In this document: piece by piece, positions 55,562 to 64,000 of the stretch
How the letters are laid out: each line of letters starts with the position of its first letter
How positions within the stretch are numbered: position 1 is the stretch's first letter
Origin: Methylotenera sp.
GTDB taxonomy: Bacteria; Pseudomonadota; Gammaproteobacteria; Burkholderiales; Methylophilaceae
Assembly (NCBI GenBank): GCA_030693535.1
Contig: JAUYAL010000064.1
Location: 62,001 to 126,000, forward strand
DNA length: 64,000 bases
Reading direction: 5' to 3'
Position numbers and translations under genes: made by a program
Notes under the pieces: model-generated
What the model saw: only the letters and a program-made list of their open reading frames with translations
Database searches by the model: none
What the model was told of the DNA's origin: nothing

Positions 55562-56566
55562 TTAAACTACTTTTGCCAATAAAAGATCATGCATATTTAA
55601 GGCGCCGACTAAAGCGCCAGTATCATCAGTAACTAACAACGCATTGACCTTATATTGTTCCATCATTTCAACGGCTTCAATCGCTAGTCTATCTTGATAA
55701 ATTGTATAAGGATTTTGATGCATCACATCTTTGATGCTAGAAGTGGCGACATTTACACTTTGTTCGAATGCGCGACGCAAATCACCATCAGTAAAAATGC
55801 CAATGGGTTTATTGTTGTTATCAACAATGGCAGTCAACCCGAGTCCTTTACGAGTCATTTCCAGCAAACCTTCAGATAGTGAAGCGCTGACTGTCACTTT
55901 TGGTATGCTCTCACCGGTGCGCATCAAATCATACACGTGAATAAGTAAGCGTCTTCCTAAGTTACCGCCAGGGTGCGAGCGAGCGAAATCTTCAGCGGTA
56001 AAATCACGCTGGTCTAGCACACATAAGGCTAGCGCATCACCCAGCGCTAATGCAACTGTAGTGCTCGAAGTGGGGGCTAATCCTAGTGGGCAAGCTTCTT
56101 TTGTGACGTGGGCACTTAAATGAATATGTGCTGCTTGAGCTAAAGTAGAGGCATCATTGCCAGTGATGGCGATGATGCTTGCTCCTAATCTTTTGAGCGG
56201 AGGTACGATAGCGAGAATCTCATCGCTTTCCCCTGAGTTTGAAAGCGCAATCACAATATCACCCGCTGTAATCATGCCTAAATCACCATGGCTAGCTTCC
56301 GCAGGATGCATAAAGAATGCAGGTGTGCCAGTGCTTGCCAATGTTGAAGCAATTTTCCCGCCTATATGGCCTGATTTACCCATGCCGCTCACAACAACAC
56401 GACCTTTGCATTGCAAAATAAGCGCAACAGCATCAGTAAATTGACCATCTAACCTGGTAGCGAGTGCGGTAATTTCATTGGCTTCAAGTAGCAATACGTC
56501 GCGTGCTAACAATAAAGTAGCTTGCTTGAGAGTGGCAGGCGGATGTTCATTAAGTTGCGATGACAT
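55562..56566 (-). CDS. kdsD: D-arabinose-5-phosphate isomerase
   Basis: The 334-residue enzyme supplies arabinose 5-phosphate for Kdo synthesis. A SIS domain (GRVVVSGMGKSGHIGGKIAS, MITAGDIVIALSNSGESDEI, HPGGNLGRRL) is followed by two CBS domains (GLGLTAIVDNNNKPIGIFTDGD-type strands and QYKVNALLVTDDTGALVG). I start at ATG 56566, which gives the family length; an in-frame ATG at 56632 would add 22 residues. It opens the leftward LPS operon and is divergent from the antiporter gene. Confidence 0.93.
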   Translation of the reverse strand: MSSQLNEHPPATLKQATLLLARDVLLLEANEITALATRLDGQFTDAVALILQCKGRVVVSGMGKSGHIGGKIASTLASTGTPAFFMHPAEASHGDLGMITAGDIVIALSNSGESDEILAIVPPLKRLGASIIAITGNDASTLAQAAHIHLSAHVTKEACPLGLAPTSSTTVALALGDALALCVLDQRDFTAEDFARSHPGGNLGRRLLIHVYDLMRTGESIPKVTVSASLSEGLLEMTRKGLGLTAIVDNNNKPIGIFTDGDLRRAFEQSVNVATSSIKDVMHQNPYTIYQDRLAIEAVEMMEQYKVNALLVTDDTGALVGALNMHDLLLAKVV

Positions 56567-56789
56567 TTTAGTTAAGCAGGCATCTTTAAGTTGAGATAAT
56601 AAGTGCTTAGTATAAAAGGGAAAGCCTGACATATAAAGCCTAAACAGACGTTAAAAAGAAAAATTTAGCAAAAAATACAATATATATTTCTTTTAGGCAC
56701 AAATTTTGCTATTAAAATATTTTTTCATCGGCTTGGTAGATGTGAAACAATAGTAGTAATTAAAAAATTAACGCAATCATCAATCAATC

Positions 56790-58775
56790 ATGTTCGAAAC
56801 ATTACCTTTAATTTTAATTTTACTTATTAGTGCCGTACTTGTTGTAGCGCTTTTTCGTACATTCCGCCTGCCAGCAATGTTGGCTTACTTTATAGTTGGC
56901 GTGCTTTTAGGCCCTCACACCTTTGGATTAATGTCAGATACGGAGGCGAGTCGTGAGTTAGCCGAGTTTGGCATTGTATTTTTAATGTTTAGTATTGGGT
57001 TGGAGTTCAGTCTACCTCAGCTATATGCAATGCGCAAAAAAGTATTGGGGCTGGGTGGTGCGCAAGTTGTCATTACACTAGCGATTGTTATGGGTATTGC
57101 AAAATTGGCTGGTTTAGATTGGCCAGCAGCCTTTGTTATTGGTGCCGCATTGGCGATGTCTTCAACCGCGATTATTTCTAAGATTCTGGCAGAGCGCGTT
57201 GATTTAAATTCGCGTCACGGTCGTTTAAGTATTGGTGTTTTACTGTTTCAAGATGTTGCAGTCGTGCCGGTTTTAGTGATGATTCCAGCATTGGGTATGG
57301 CCGAAGCGAATTTGTTAAATGTCCTTGGTTTGGCTTTACTCAAAGCCGCGGCCATGTTGTTATTTTTGTTCACTGTTGGTAAATGGTTAATTAACCCTTG
57401 GTTTAATCTGGTCGCTAGTCAGCGCTCACGCGAATTATTTGTAATGAATGTGCTGATGGTCACTTTATTGCTAGCATATGCGACTAATTTAGCTGGATTA
57501 TCCTATGCATTAGGGGCATTTATCGCAGGCATGTTGATTTCTGAAACAAAATTTCGCTATCAGGTGGAGTCCGATATCTCACCATTTCGAGACATTCTTC
57601 TTGGATTGTTCTTTATCAGTGTAGGTATGCTGCTGAATATCCAGCAAATTTTTAATCATTTTGGCGTAGTGTTGTTGATACTCATTAGCTTTATTTTATT
57701 CAAGGCCGTTATTGTCGCTTTGGTTGTTAAGATGGTTAAGTATGAGACAGGCGTAGCTATTCGAACGGGTTTGATACTAGCGCAAGCAGGCGAATTTAGT
57801 TTTGTGATTTTGGCCTTGGGCGTAGAGCAAAAACTGATTGGCGGTGAGGCCTTACAAATCATACTTGCAGCTTCGCTACTTTCTATGGTTACCGCTCCTT
57901 TCTTAATTCAATACAATGGCCGTATTGCAAGAAAAATGGTCAGAAGTTATACACAAAATAGTAGTCAAGTATTGCAAGATATCGACGATGCAGGTAAACA
58001 TTTACATAACCACGTGATTATTTGTGGATATGGACGCAGTGGACAGTTTCTTGCACGTTTTTTAAGAGAAGAAAGTATTCCCTATATTGCGCTAGATATT
58101 GATCCTTCCCGTGTGCTAGAAGCTGCGGCAGCTGGCGAAAATGTAATGTTCGGTGATGCTGCCAGACGCGTTGTACTCGAAGCCGCGGGTGGTGCGCGTG
58201 CCAAAGCCTTGGTGATTAGTTATGCAGATAATCGTGCTGCCATGAAGATTTTGCATATAGTGCAAGAAAAATATCCTCAGTTGCCAGTGATTGTTCGAAC
58301 CGTAGATGATTCCAACATGGAAGCCTTACGTGAGGCAGGTGCAACCGAAGTTGTACCCGAGATCTTAGAAGGCAGCTTAATGCTAGCTTCGCATGCGTTG
58401 ATGTTGCTCGGCGTTCCGCTTAATCGTGTCGTGAAAAGAATTCGATTATTTAGAGAAGAACGTTATAAACTTTTTAGAGGATATTTCCATGGAATTTCAG
58501 ATGCTGAGGACGAGGATTTAGAAAAACAACAGGTTAGGTTGCATTCTGTGATTATTTCAGCTGGCACATTCTCGATTGGCCGAAGATTAGTTGATATGCA
58601 TTTGGAAAACTTTGGTGTAGAAGTCAAATCGATTCGCCGACCAAATTCTAATGGCATGGAGCCAACGCAAGAAAGTTTACTTGCAGAAGGTGACGTTATT
58701 GTTCTGCTAGGACAGCCAACCAGTTTGACGAATGCCCAAAATGCCTTACTCATCGGCCGTGTGGCGACTAAATAG
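56790..58775 (+). CDS. CPA2-family cation/proton antiporter with TrkA domains (KefB/YbaL-like)
   Basis: The 661-residue inner-membrane protein has about 12 transmembrane helices over residues 1-385 (FRLPAMLAYFIVGVLLGPHT, LFQDVAVVPVLVMIPAL, YALGAFIAGMLISETKFRYQ). A cytoplasmic TrkA-N nucleotide-binding domain (HVIICGYGRSGQFLARFLRE near residue 410) and a TrkA-C domain follow. It exchanges K+ or Na+ for protons. Residues alone do not decide between glutathione-gated Kef and YbaL; no KefF/KefG ancillary gene is adjacent. It precedes the thiO-like gene by 2 bp. Confidence 0.92.
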   Translation: MFETLPLILILLISAVLVVALFRTFRLPAMLAYFIVGVLLGPHTFGLMSDTEASRELAEFGIVFLMFSIGLEFSLPQLYAMRKKVLGLGGAQVVITLAIVMGIAKLAGLDWPAAFVIGAALAMSSTAIISKILAERVDLNSRHGRLSIGVLLFQDVAVVPVLVMIPALGMAEANLLNVLGLALLKAAAMLLFLFTVGKWLINPWFNLVASQRSRELFVMNVLMVTLLLAYATNLAGLSYALGAFIAGMLISETKFRYQVESDISPFRDILLGLFFISVGMLLNIQQIFNHFGVVLLILISFILFKAVIVALVVKMVKYETGVAIRTGLILAQAGEFSFVILALGVEQKLIGGEALQIILAASLLSMVTAPFLIQYNGRIARKMVRSYTQNSSQVLQDIDDAGKHLHNHVIICGYGRSGQFLARFLREESIPYIALDIDPSRVLEAAAAGENVMFGDAARRVVLEAAGGARAKALVISYADNRAAMKILHIVQEKYPQLPVIVRTVDDSNMEALREAGATEVVPEILEGSLMLASHALMLLGVPLNRVVKRIRLFREERYKLFRGYFHGISDAEDEDLEKQQVRLHSVIISAGTFSIGRRLVDMHLENFGVEVKSIRRPNSNGMEPTQESLLAEGDVIVLLGQPTSLTNAQNALLIGRVATK

Positions 58776-58777
58776 AC

Positions 58778-59869
58778 ATGACTAAAAAAGTAGTCATCGT
58801 AGGCGGCGGCATCGTCGGCTGTATGACCGCGATGGAATTGGTTAAGCGCGGCTGCAAAGTGACGATTGTAGAGCGCAATCAAATTGCCAGCCAAACCTCG
58901 GGTGAATCCTCTTGGGCAGGTGGCGGCATTGTTTTTCCTCTATTACCTTGGCTTTATTCTGATGCGGTTAATGTCCTCACTAGTTATGGTGCAAATTCCT
59001 ATGCTGAAATTTGTCAGCGTATGTTACGTGAAACAGGCATTGATACGGGCTTTGAACAATCTGGCTTTTTACTGCTGCCAAATTTTGATACTGAAGCTGC
59101 CACTGCTTGGTGTGCGAGCAATCAAGTACCTGCTCAAGCAGTTAAAGCTTCAGCTTTTGCTGTGCAGTCACTTAGTGGTGAAGATGCCTTATGGCTACCT
59201 ACAGTCTGCCAAGTGCGTCCACCGCACTTTATGCAAGCTATGCGTAAATGGCTAGCGCAAAATAACGTCACCATGTTAGAGCAAACAGAGTTAATGCCAC
59301 TCAAACAAACTGAAGTATTAAATACATGGAAAACAATCGGTGGCGAAACATTAAGTGCAGATCAATTTGTTGTCACCTCAGGCGCGTGGAGCTTTGAACT
59401 GCTCAAAGAAACCAGCGCTAAACTCAACATCAAACCCATGCGTGGGCAGATTCTGCTTTATAAGCCTGAAAAAAATCTTAAGCAAATTGTGTATAGAGAA
59501 GGTTTTTACATGATACCGCGACGTGATGGTTATTTGTTGGCAGGCAGCACACTAGAAGATGTTGGGTTTGAAGCCGCTGTTACGCGTGAAGTACGCGATG
59601 AGATTAGCGCAAAAGCTGAGGCGATTATGCCAGAGCTAAAGAATCAGCCTATACTTAAGCATTGGAGTGGCCTGCGGCCAGGTACACCTGAGAATTTACC
59701 AACTATTTCAGCACATCCAACGATTGAAAATCTGTTTATGAATACAGGGCATTTCAGATATGGCTTAACCATGGCGCCCGCGAGCGCTAAGTTGGTGACG
59801 GCGTTGATGTTGGGTGAAAAGTCGATAATAGATGCTGTGCCATATCAGTCTAGCTATTCCATCAAATAA
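58778..59869 (+). CDS. thiO: FAD-dependent amino-acid oxidase, ThiO (glycine oxidase)-like
   Basis: The 363-residue DAO-family flavoprotein starts with the FAD loop KKVVIVGGGIVGCMTAMELV and has SSWAGGGIVFPLLPW, MRGQILLY, PRRDGYLLAGSTLEDVGF and HWSGLRPGTPENLP near the C-terminus. This pattern fits ThiO, which oxidises glycine to the imine needed for the thiazole of thiamine. No thiS or thiG gene is adjacent, so another amino-acid oxidase role is possible. It starts 2 bp after the antiporter gene. Confidence 0.82.
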   Translation: MTKKVVIVGGGIVGCMTAMELVKRGCKVTIVERNQIASQTSGESSWAGGGIVFPLLPWLYSDAVNVLTSYGANSYAEICQRMLRETGIDTGFEQSGFLLLPNFDTEAATAWCASNQVPAQAVKASAFAVQSLSGEDALWLPTVCQVRPPHFMQAMRKWLAQNNVTMLEQTELMPLKQTEVLNTWKTIGGETLSADQFVVTSGAWSFELLKETSAKLNIKPMRGQILLYKPEKNLKQIVYREGFYMIPRRDGYLLAGSTLEDVGFEAAVTREVRDEISAKAEAIMPELKNQPILKHWSGLRPGTPENLPTISAHPTIENLFMNTGHFRYGLTMAPASAKLVTALMLGEKSIIDAVPYQSSYSIK

Positions 59870-59871
59870 TA

Positions 59872-60008
59872 CGTCATTCTTTTTCAATAGTTGGTATCAC
59901 CGCAGAATGTATGCGCTAATGAGCATTATTCATGCGAGAAGCGTAGCGAAGAATCCATGTTTTTATAATGTGCAAACTGCTGAATTCTTCGTTTCACTCA
60001 GAATGACG
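59872..60008. repeat. Short palindromic repeat element (MITE/REP-like)
   Basis: The 220-bp gap after the thiO-like gene has a 137-bp segment bounded by terminal inverted repeats CGTCATTCT (59872-59880) and AGAATGACG (60000-60008). An inner imperfect pair, GCGAAGAATCC (about 59946) and GAATTCTTCG (about 59982), gives a long hairpin. The CATTCTGAGTGAAACGAAG-type sequence, read on the minus strand, recurs between genes in many bacterial genomes. It encodes no protein. Confidence 0.55.
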
Positions 60009-60089
60009 AATAGTAATTTGCGACAATATCGGATTATTCAACGGAATAGCTAGCAAGCGTAAACCGTATTCAAAACGAGATAAATGTTG

Positions 60090-60293
60090 CTACCTTTCAA
60101 TTTCTGGCGCATCTATATTCTCAACATCCTGCAATTGTTTTGCAGCAAGTTCGCTGGCATTGCTGATGTCGGTTTTAGCTTTATCAAGAATTTGTTTTGG
60201 TATAGCGCCGACCTCAGACGAGGCTTCTTTTTGTTTTTCACAAGCGGTAAAAGTGACGGCTAACATTGCAAATAGTAATAATGATTTAAACAT
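60090..60293 (-). CDS. Small putative lipoprotein
   Basis: The 67-residue product has a lipoprotein signal (FKSLLLFAMLAVTFTAC) with a Cys at residue 18, then a short Lys/Glu/Ala-rich helix (ILDKAKTDISNASELAAKQL). I use ATG 60293, preceded by GGAG with good spacing; the upstream ATG at 60308 overlaps that ribosome binding site. Function is unknown. It follows moaC by 50 bp. Confidence 0.75.
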   Translation of the reverse strand: MFKSLLLFAMLAVTFTACEKQKEASSEVGAIPKQILDKAKTDISNASELAAKQLQDVENIDAPEIER

Positions 60294-60343
60294 TTTATTC
60301 TCCAACATATTAAGTTAAAAGGCGCTGCAATAAATTCAACTTT

Positions 60344-60862
60344 CTAATCTCGAGCAATTAATTCAGCAATCCAATCACCTGATTTCCCACCATGTTTTTC
60401 TAGTAGCTTAATACTGCTGATTATCATGCCTCTGTCCGCCGCTTTGCACATATCATAAATGGTGAGTAAGCCTACACTTACAGCGGTTAGTGCTTCCATC
60501 TCTACGCCTGTTTGGCCTATGGTTTCAGTGGTGGCGGTGCAAATAACAGAAGTATTCTTTTCATCTACATCAAAAGTGACGGCTACTTTTGTCAGGCTAA
60601 TCGGGTGGCAAAGTGGAATTAAATCCGAGGTGCGTTTTGAGCCTTGAATCGCAGCAATGCGCGCAATGCCGAGCACATCACCTTTTTTGGCATCCCCATT
60701 TTTAATGAGTTGCAATGTCGTTGCTTGCATACTAATTACACCGCTGGCAACGGCGATACGTCGCGTAACCGCTTTGTCACCCACGTCGACCATGTGCGCT
60801 TGTCCACTGTTGTCAAAATGCGTGAGTTTTCTCGTGGGTTTGTTGATTGGCGTATTGCTCAT
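60344..60862 (-). CDS. moaC: Cyclic pyranopterin monophosphate synthase accessory protein MoaC
   Basis: The 172-residue enzyme acts with MoaA in the first step of molybdenum-cofactor synthesis. Conserved features are [35 protein letters not shown] and [24 protein letters not shown] with the catalytic Lys region. No other moa gene is in the window. It is divergent from the bepA-like gene with 62 bp between starts. Confidence 0.96.
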   Translation of the reverse strand: MSNTPINKPTRKLTHFDNSGQAHMVDVGDKAVTRRIAVASGVISMQATTLQLIKNGDAKKGDVLGIARIAAIQGSKRTSDLIPLCHPISLTKVAVTFDVDEKNTSVICTATTETIGQTGVEMEALTAVSVGLLTIYDMCKAADRGMIISSIKLLEKHGGKSGDWIAELIARD

Positions 60863-60924
60863 TTTTTACCTTCCATTAACAATTTCAGCTGAACTACCAT
60901 CATAAAGTAGTTATCATAATAACA

Positions 60925-62430
60925 ATGAAATTAAAGACAATTGTAATTGCAACATTGCTTGTGGCAAATATTACGCAAGTGGTTTCGGCTGGCTCGTCAG
61001 AGTTTAAATTGGCCGAACCAGCGCTATCTGGCAAACCCTACTCCAGTGCTACAAACTTCGATGCAAGCCTGCCAGATCTGGGTGATGTGTCGCAAACAGT
61101 ATTTACACCGCAAGATGAACGCCGCATTGGTGAGCAAATTCTACGTGAAGTGGCTGTAAGTGATGAAGTGGTGCAAGATATTGAGGTGGTTGATTATCTG
61201 AATATACTTGGCAACAGGCTGGCGGCAGCTAGCACTGATAAATATCAAAAGTTCAGCTTTTTTGTGGTGAAAGATAGCTCAATTAATGCGTTTGCAATGC
61301 CAGGGGGAGTCATAGGTGTTCATACAGGATTGTTTTTGGCTGCTAATACTGAATCTGAACTTGCTAGTGTACTTGGGCATGAAATTGCCCACGTCACACA
61401 GCGACATTTAGCACGCATGATAGCGTCACAAAAATATGATACTTTTAAAAATATTGCTGGCATTGCACTGGCTTTATTGGCTGCCCGCGCAAACCCACAA
61501 TTGGCTTCCGGCGCATTAACCACTGCGACTGCTGTAGGTGTGCAGAATCGTTTAGATTATACGCGTGAGCATGAGCGTGAGGCTGATAGAGTGGGGCTTC
61601 AAATACTCAGTAATGCCGGTTTTGATGTGCGTGGCATGCCTGCATTTTTTACAACCTTGCAACGTGGCTCACGCTATTCTGAAGGTAGCGCACCTAGTTT
61701 TCTACGTACACATCCTTTAACCAGTGAGCGTGTAGCAGATGTTTCCAATCGGGTGGGTCAGGTGTCTTACAGGCAGGTACCTGATAGTGTTGAGTTTCAA
61801 TACGTACGTGCAAAACTGCAGGCAAATAATAGCTCTGTTGAAACAAATATTGCAGTATTTGAGCAGAATATAAGTGAACGGCGCTATACCAATGAGGCGG
61901 CGGAGCGTTATGGATTGGCTGTAGCATACATGCGTAAAAATGCTTTAGTGCTTGCCGAAAAAGAGATTACATGGCTTAAAATGAATGCACCACAACATGC
62001 CATGATAGAGAATTTAAATGCTCGATTACAGGTGGCCAAAAATAATCCTCAGCAGGCTGCAAAGCAGTACCTTGAAGCTTTGAAGATTTATCCCGACAAT
62101 CGCGCCCTGATTTATGGTTATGCTGACCATTTTTTAGCGGTTAAACAATTAGATAGTGCAATAAAACTTGTTAAAGAAAAACGAAACCTATACCCCTATG
62201 ATGCATTTTTTTATGATGTGTTGGCAAAGGCATATGCTATGCAAAATAAGATATTGCTGAGCCATCAGGCGCAAGGTGAAGCATATTTTAGAAAGTATGA
62301 TCTTGCACGAGCAATTGAGCAAATGGAGTTAGCTGCTAAAGCCAATGATGGTGATTTTTATCAAATATCGATTGTTGAGGCTCGCTTAAAAGAGCTTCGC
62401 CACATGCAAGGTGAGCAAAAGAAGGACTAA
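60925..62430 (+). CDS. bepA: Periplasmic M48 metalloprotease with TPR domain (BepA-like)
   Basis: The 501-residue protein has a signal peptide (IVIATLLVANITQVVSA), an M48 domain (NAFAMPGGVIGVHTGLF, zinc site VLGHEIAHVTQRHLARM, third ligand in EHEREADRVG) and C-terminal TPR-like helices (residues ~310-490). E. coli BepA assists LptD/BAM outer-membrane assembly and degrades misfolded OMPs; the LPS export genes elsewhere in the window fit. It is followed closely by the decayed soxY. Confidence 0.92.
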   Translation: MKLKTIVIATLLVANITQVVSAGSSEFKLAEPALSGKPYSSATNFDASLPDLGDVSQTVFTPQDERRIGEQILREVAVSDEVVQDIEVVDYLNILGNRLAAASTDKYQKFSFFVVKDSSINAFAMPGGVIGVHTGLFLAANTESELASVLGHEIAHVTQRHLARMIASQKYDTFKNIAGIALALLAARANPQLASGALTTATAVGVQNRLDYTREHEREADRVGLQILSNAGFDVRGMPAFFTTLQRGSRYSEGSAPSFLRTHPLTSERVADVSNRVGQVSYRQVPDSVEFQYVRAKLQANNSSVETNIAVFEQNISERRYTNEAAERYGLAVAYMRKNALVLAEKEITWLKMNAPQHAMIENLNARLQVAKNNPQQAAKQYLEALKIYPDNRALIYGYADHFLAVKQLDSAIKLVKEKRNLYPYDAFFYDVLAKAYAMQNKILLSHQAQGEAYFRKYDLARAIEQMELAAKANDGDFYQISIVEARLKELRHMQGEQKKD

Positions 62431-62440
62431 TTGCATAAAA

Positions 62441-62884
62441 ATGCAGTGATGTGACTTCATAAGGTTAATCACCACGGCTTTCACTTTAGTTCTAATGGCG
62501 CCAGCCAGTGCATTTGCAACCATTTGGAATAAGTCGGCGTTTGATGCAGTGAAATTGGATGAAGCGAGTAAAAATCTAAACATTCAGTCGGAAATCTTGA
62601 GTCAGGACATTTTCATTAACGCACCAGACAAGGCAGAGAACGTTGCAATAGTTCAGGTTGAAGTGAAAAGTAATATTGCAAATACAGAAACTATTTCAAT
62701 ATTTCTTGAGAAAAATTCTACACCACTCATCGCGCATTTTAAATTTGGTGAGGGTGTGGAGCCTTTCATCGTTACGCGAATTAAAATGGCTGACACATAA
62801 GATATTAAAGTGGTAGTGAAATCAGGTCATAAATATTCTGCCAATGTTAAAAATGTTGTTGTTCTAGAGAACGGTTGTGGTTAA
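62441..62884 (+). pseudogene. soxY: Decayed soxY (sulfur-carrier subunit)
   Basis: The frame from ATG 62441 hits TGA at codon 3 (62447-62449) and TAA at codon 120 (62798-62800), yet is recognisable throughout: a signal region DFIRLITTAFTLVLMAPASA, then WNKSAFDAVKLDEA, VQVEVKSNIANTETISIF, EPFIVTRIKMADT and, beyond the second stop, a C-terminus ending NGCG that keeps the sulfur-carrying Cys. The codons TGA TGT stand where a Tat twin-arginine (CGA CGT) would be, so both changes look like C to T. SoxY normally carries sulfur intermediates on its terminal Cys in thiosulfate oxidation. No other sox genes except soxZ follow. Confidence 0.85.
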
Positions 62885-62907
62885 AGAGTAATCTGGCATT
62901 GGATAAT

Positions 62908-63228
62908 ATGAAGATGCGCGCACAGTTGAAGGGAGATACTATTTCTGGGACTGTTACTGAAGTAAAAGTGCTCATGAGTCATCCCATGGAAACAGGCCGT
63001 AAAAAGAATGATTATAATTAACTAATTCCAGCGCATTTTGTGCAATTGCTAACGGCATCAGTGAACGGAAAAACAGTGCTTGAAGGGCAGAGGGGAATGG
63101 ACATCTCTAAAAACCCTTATCAAACTTTTAGACTAAAAGACGCAAAAATTGGCGACATTGTCTCTAATACTTGGCATGATCATTCGGGTGAAGCTGTCAC
63201 AAAGCAAATAGCCGTCACACAAGCTTGA
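62908..63228 (+). pseudogene. soxZ: Decayed soxZ
   Basis: The frame from ATG 62908 reads as SoxZ (MKMRAQLKGD, VTEVKVLMSHPMETGRKK) to a TAA at 63019-63021 (codon 38). It then continues LIPAHFVQLLTASVNGK, ISKNPYQTFRLKDAKIGDI and WHDHSGEAVTKQIAVTQA to a normal end. Relatives have Lys at the stop position (KLIPAHF), so AAA to TAA is likely. The pair soxY-soxZ normally forms the SoxYZ carrier heterodimer; both being broken indicates that the function is lost here. Confidence 0.85.
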
Positions 63229-63240
63229 CTTAAGGGCCTA

Positions 63241-63276
63241 TCGATAAGTTAAATTTATCATCATCATTAAAATGAT
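63241..63276. promoter_or_regulatory. Inverted repeats upstream of ahpC
   Basis: Two adjacent inverted repeats occur in the 157-bp gap before ahpC: GATAA-N7-TTATC (63243-63259) and CATCATT-AA-AATGATG (about 63261-63276). They may form operators for a peroxide regulator such as OxyR, but neither fits a known consensus closely. Confidence 0.25.
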
Positions 63277-63385
63277 GTATTAGATTTAATAAATTAAACG
63301 CTATATACTCAGTGCCACAAACTAATCAGTTTTAAGTAGAAGTAATTTATTAAATTTTATTCAGCCCACAAATAAGGAAAATACT

Positions 63386-63949
63386 ATGTCATTAATTAAT
63401 ACACAAGTTCAACCATTTAAAGCACAGGCATTTCATAATGGCCAATTCATTGAAGTGAGCGATGTAAGCATGAAAGGTAAATGGTCTGTAGTAATCTTTA
63501 TGCCAGCAGCATTTACTTTTAACTGCCCTACAGAAGTTGAAGATGCTGCTGATAACTATGCAGAGTTTCAAAAAGCTGGTGCAGAAGTTTATATCGTTAC
63601 AACTGATACACAGTTCTCGCACAAAGTTTGGCACGAAACTTCACCTGCAGTAGGAAAGGCAAAATTTCCGCTAGTGGGCGATCCTACGCACCAATTGACG
63701 CGCGCATTTGACGTGCATATTGACGAAGAAGGTTTAGCATTGCGCGGTACTTTTGTGATTAATCCAGATGGCGTGATTAAAACTGTAGAAATTCACAGCA
63801 ACGAAATTGCACGTGATGTGAAAGAAACACTACGCAAGTTAAAAGCAGCTCAATTCACAGCTGCTAACCCAGGTCAAGTTTGCCCAGCTAAATGGCAAGA
63901 AGGTGCTAAAACATTAACACCTTCACTAGACCTAGTAGGTAAGATCTAA
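63386..63949 (+). CDS. ahpC: Peroxiredoxin AhpC
   Basis: The 187-residue typical 2-Cys peroxiredoxin reduces hydrogen peroxide and alkyl hydroperoxides. The peroxidatic Cys lies in PAAFTFNCPTEVED (most homologues read FVCPTE; Asn here is a small deviation), and the resolving Cys in NPGQVCPAKWQEG. Length matches E. coli AhpC. AAGGAAAA lies before the ATG. The ahpF reductase gene, if present, would be beyond the window edge; the last 51 bp show nothing. Confidence 0.96.
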   Translation: MSLINTQVQPFKAQAFHNGQFIEVSDVSMKGKWSVVIFMPAAFTFNCPTEVEDAADNYAEFQKAGAEVYIVTTDTQFSHKVWHETSPAVGKAKFPLVGDPTHQLTRAFDVHIDEEGLALRGTFVINPDGVIKTVEIHSNEIARDVKETLRKLKAAQFTAANPGQVCPAKWQEGAKTLTPSLDLVGKI

Positions 63950-64000
63950 TTCTGTAAGATTTTAATTAGGTAGTAATTAGATAGTTCGCTACGACTTTAT

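Noticed and set aside
8756..63228. Stop-codon reassignment or amber suppression as the cause of the interrupted genes
   Set aside because: TAG, TAA and TGA are all involved, and the housekeeping genes end normally at all three types.

Overview
The window reads as a chromosome segment of a betaproteobacterium, most likely a member of the Methylophilaceae (Methylotenera-like). This is inferred from betaproteobacterial gene orders (metK–ahcY–small membrane protein–metF with an SAH riboswitch; def–fmt–htpX–rsmB–DUF4390–ntrY–ntrX opposite LysM–dprA–smg; kdsD–kdsC–lptC–lptA–lptB–rpoN–hpf–hprK–rapZ–EIIA–ptsH–ptsI) and moderate GC. No rRNA, tRNA, CRISPR array, prophage or intact insertion sequence was seen.

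Layout. 1-720 is a beta-propeller gene cut by the window edge. 0.9-4.2 kb holds ilvA, rpiA, yggX and dgkA. 4.4-8.7 kb is a thiol/redox block: ovoA, an overlapping PLP C-S lyase that is probably ovoB, a small membrane protein and msrB. 8.8-14 kb carries a CheB-CheR-PAS gene broken by one TAG codon and a PAS-GGDEF-EAL gene. 14-17.1 kb is an ars operon (arsR, broken arsC, arsD, arsA) with no efflux permease. 17.2-19.3 kb is a SulP transporter with a broken carbonic anhydrase gene. 19.4-20.5 kb has two tandem small exported KRPY proteins and a DNA-methyltransferase remnant. 20.8-24 kb holds sodB, xerC, DUF484 and dapF. 24-29.4 kb is the SAM cycle (metK, HD-GYP gene, SAH riboswitch, ahcY, metF). 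29.4-42.9 kb is housekeeping: competence, translation, NtrYX, exonuclease III, a HAD phosphatase and tpm. 43-56.6 kb is a long leftward run: SRPBCC protein, prlC, incomplete PTS with HPr kinase, RapZ, RpoN and LPS export/Kdo genes. 56.8-64 kb holds a CPA2 antiporter, thiO-like oxidase, moaC, bepA-like protease, decayed soxYZ and ahpC.

Functional themes are the methyl cycle, oxidative and thiol stress (ovothiol, MsrB, Fe-SOD, AhpC, YggX), second-messenger signalling, and the PTS/RpoN/LPS cluster.

The most striking feature is decay. Five accessory genes (cheB-cheR fusion, arsC, beta-carbonic anhydrase, soxY, soxZ) are interrupted by in-frame stop codons, with recognisable homology continuing in the same frame beyond each stop. 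All three stop codons are involved, so this looks like serial gene loss rather than recoding. The best candidate for something undescribed is the tandem pair of small exported proteins with duplicated KRPY motifs, which has its own terminator and a candidate upstream operator.
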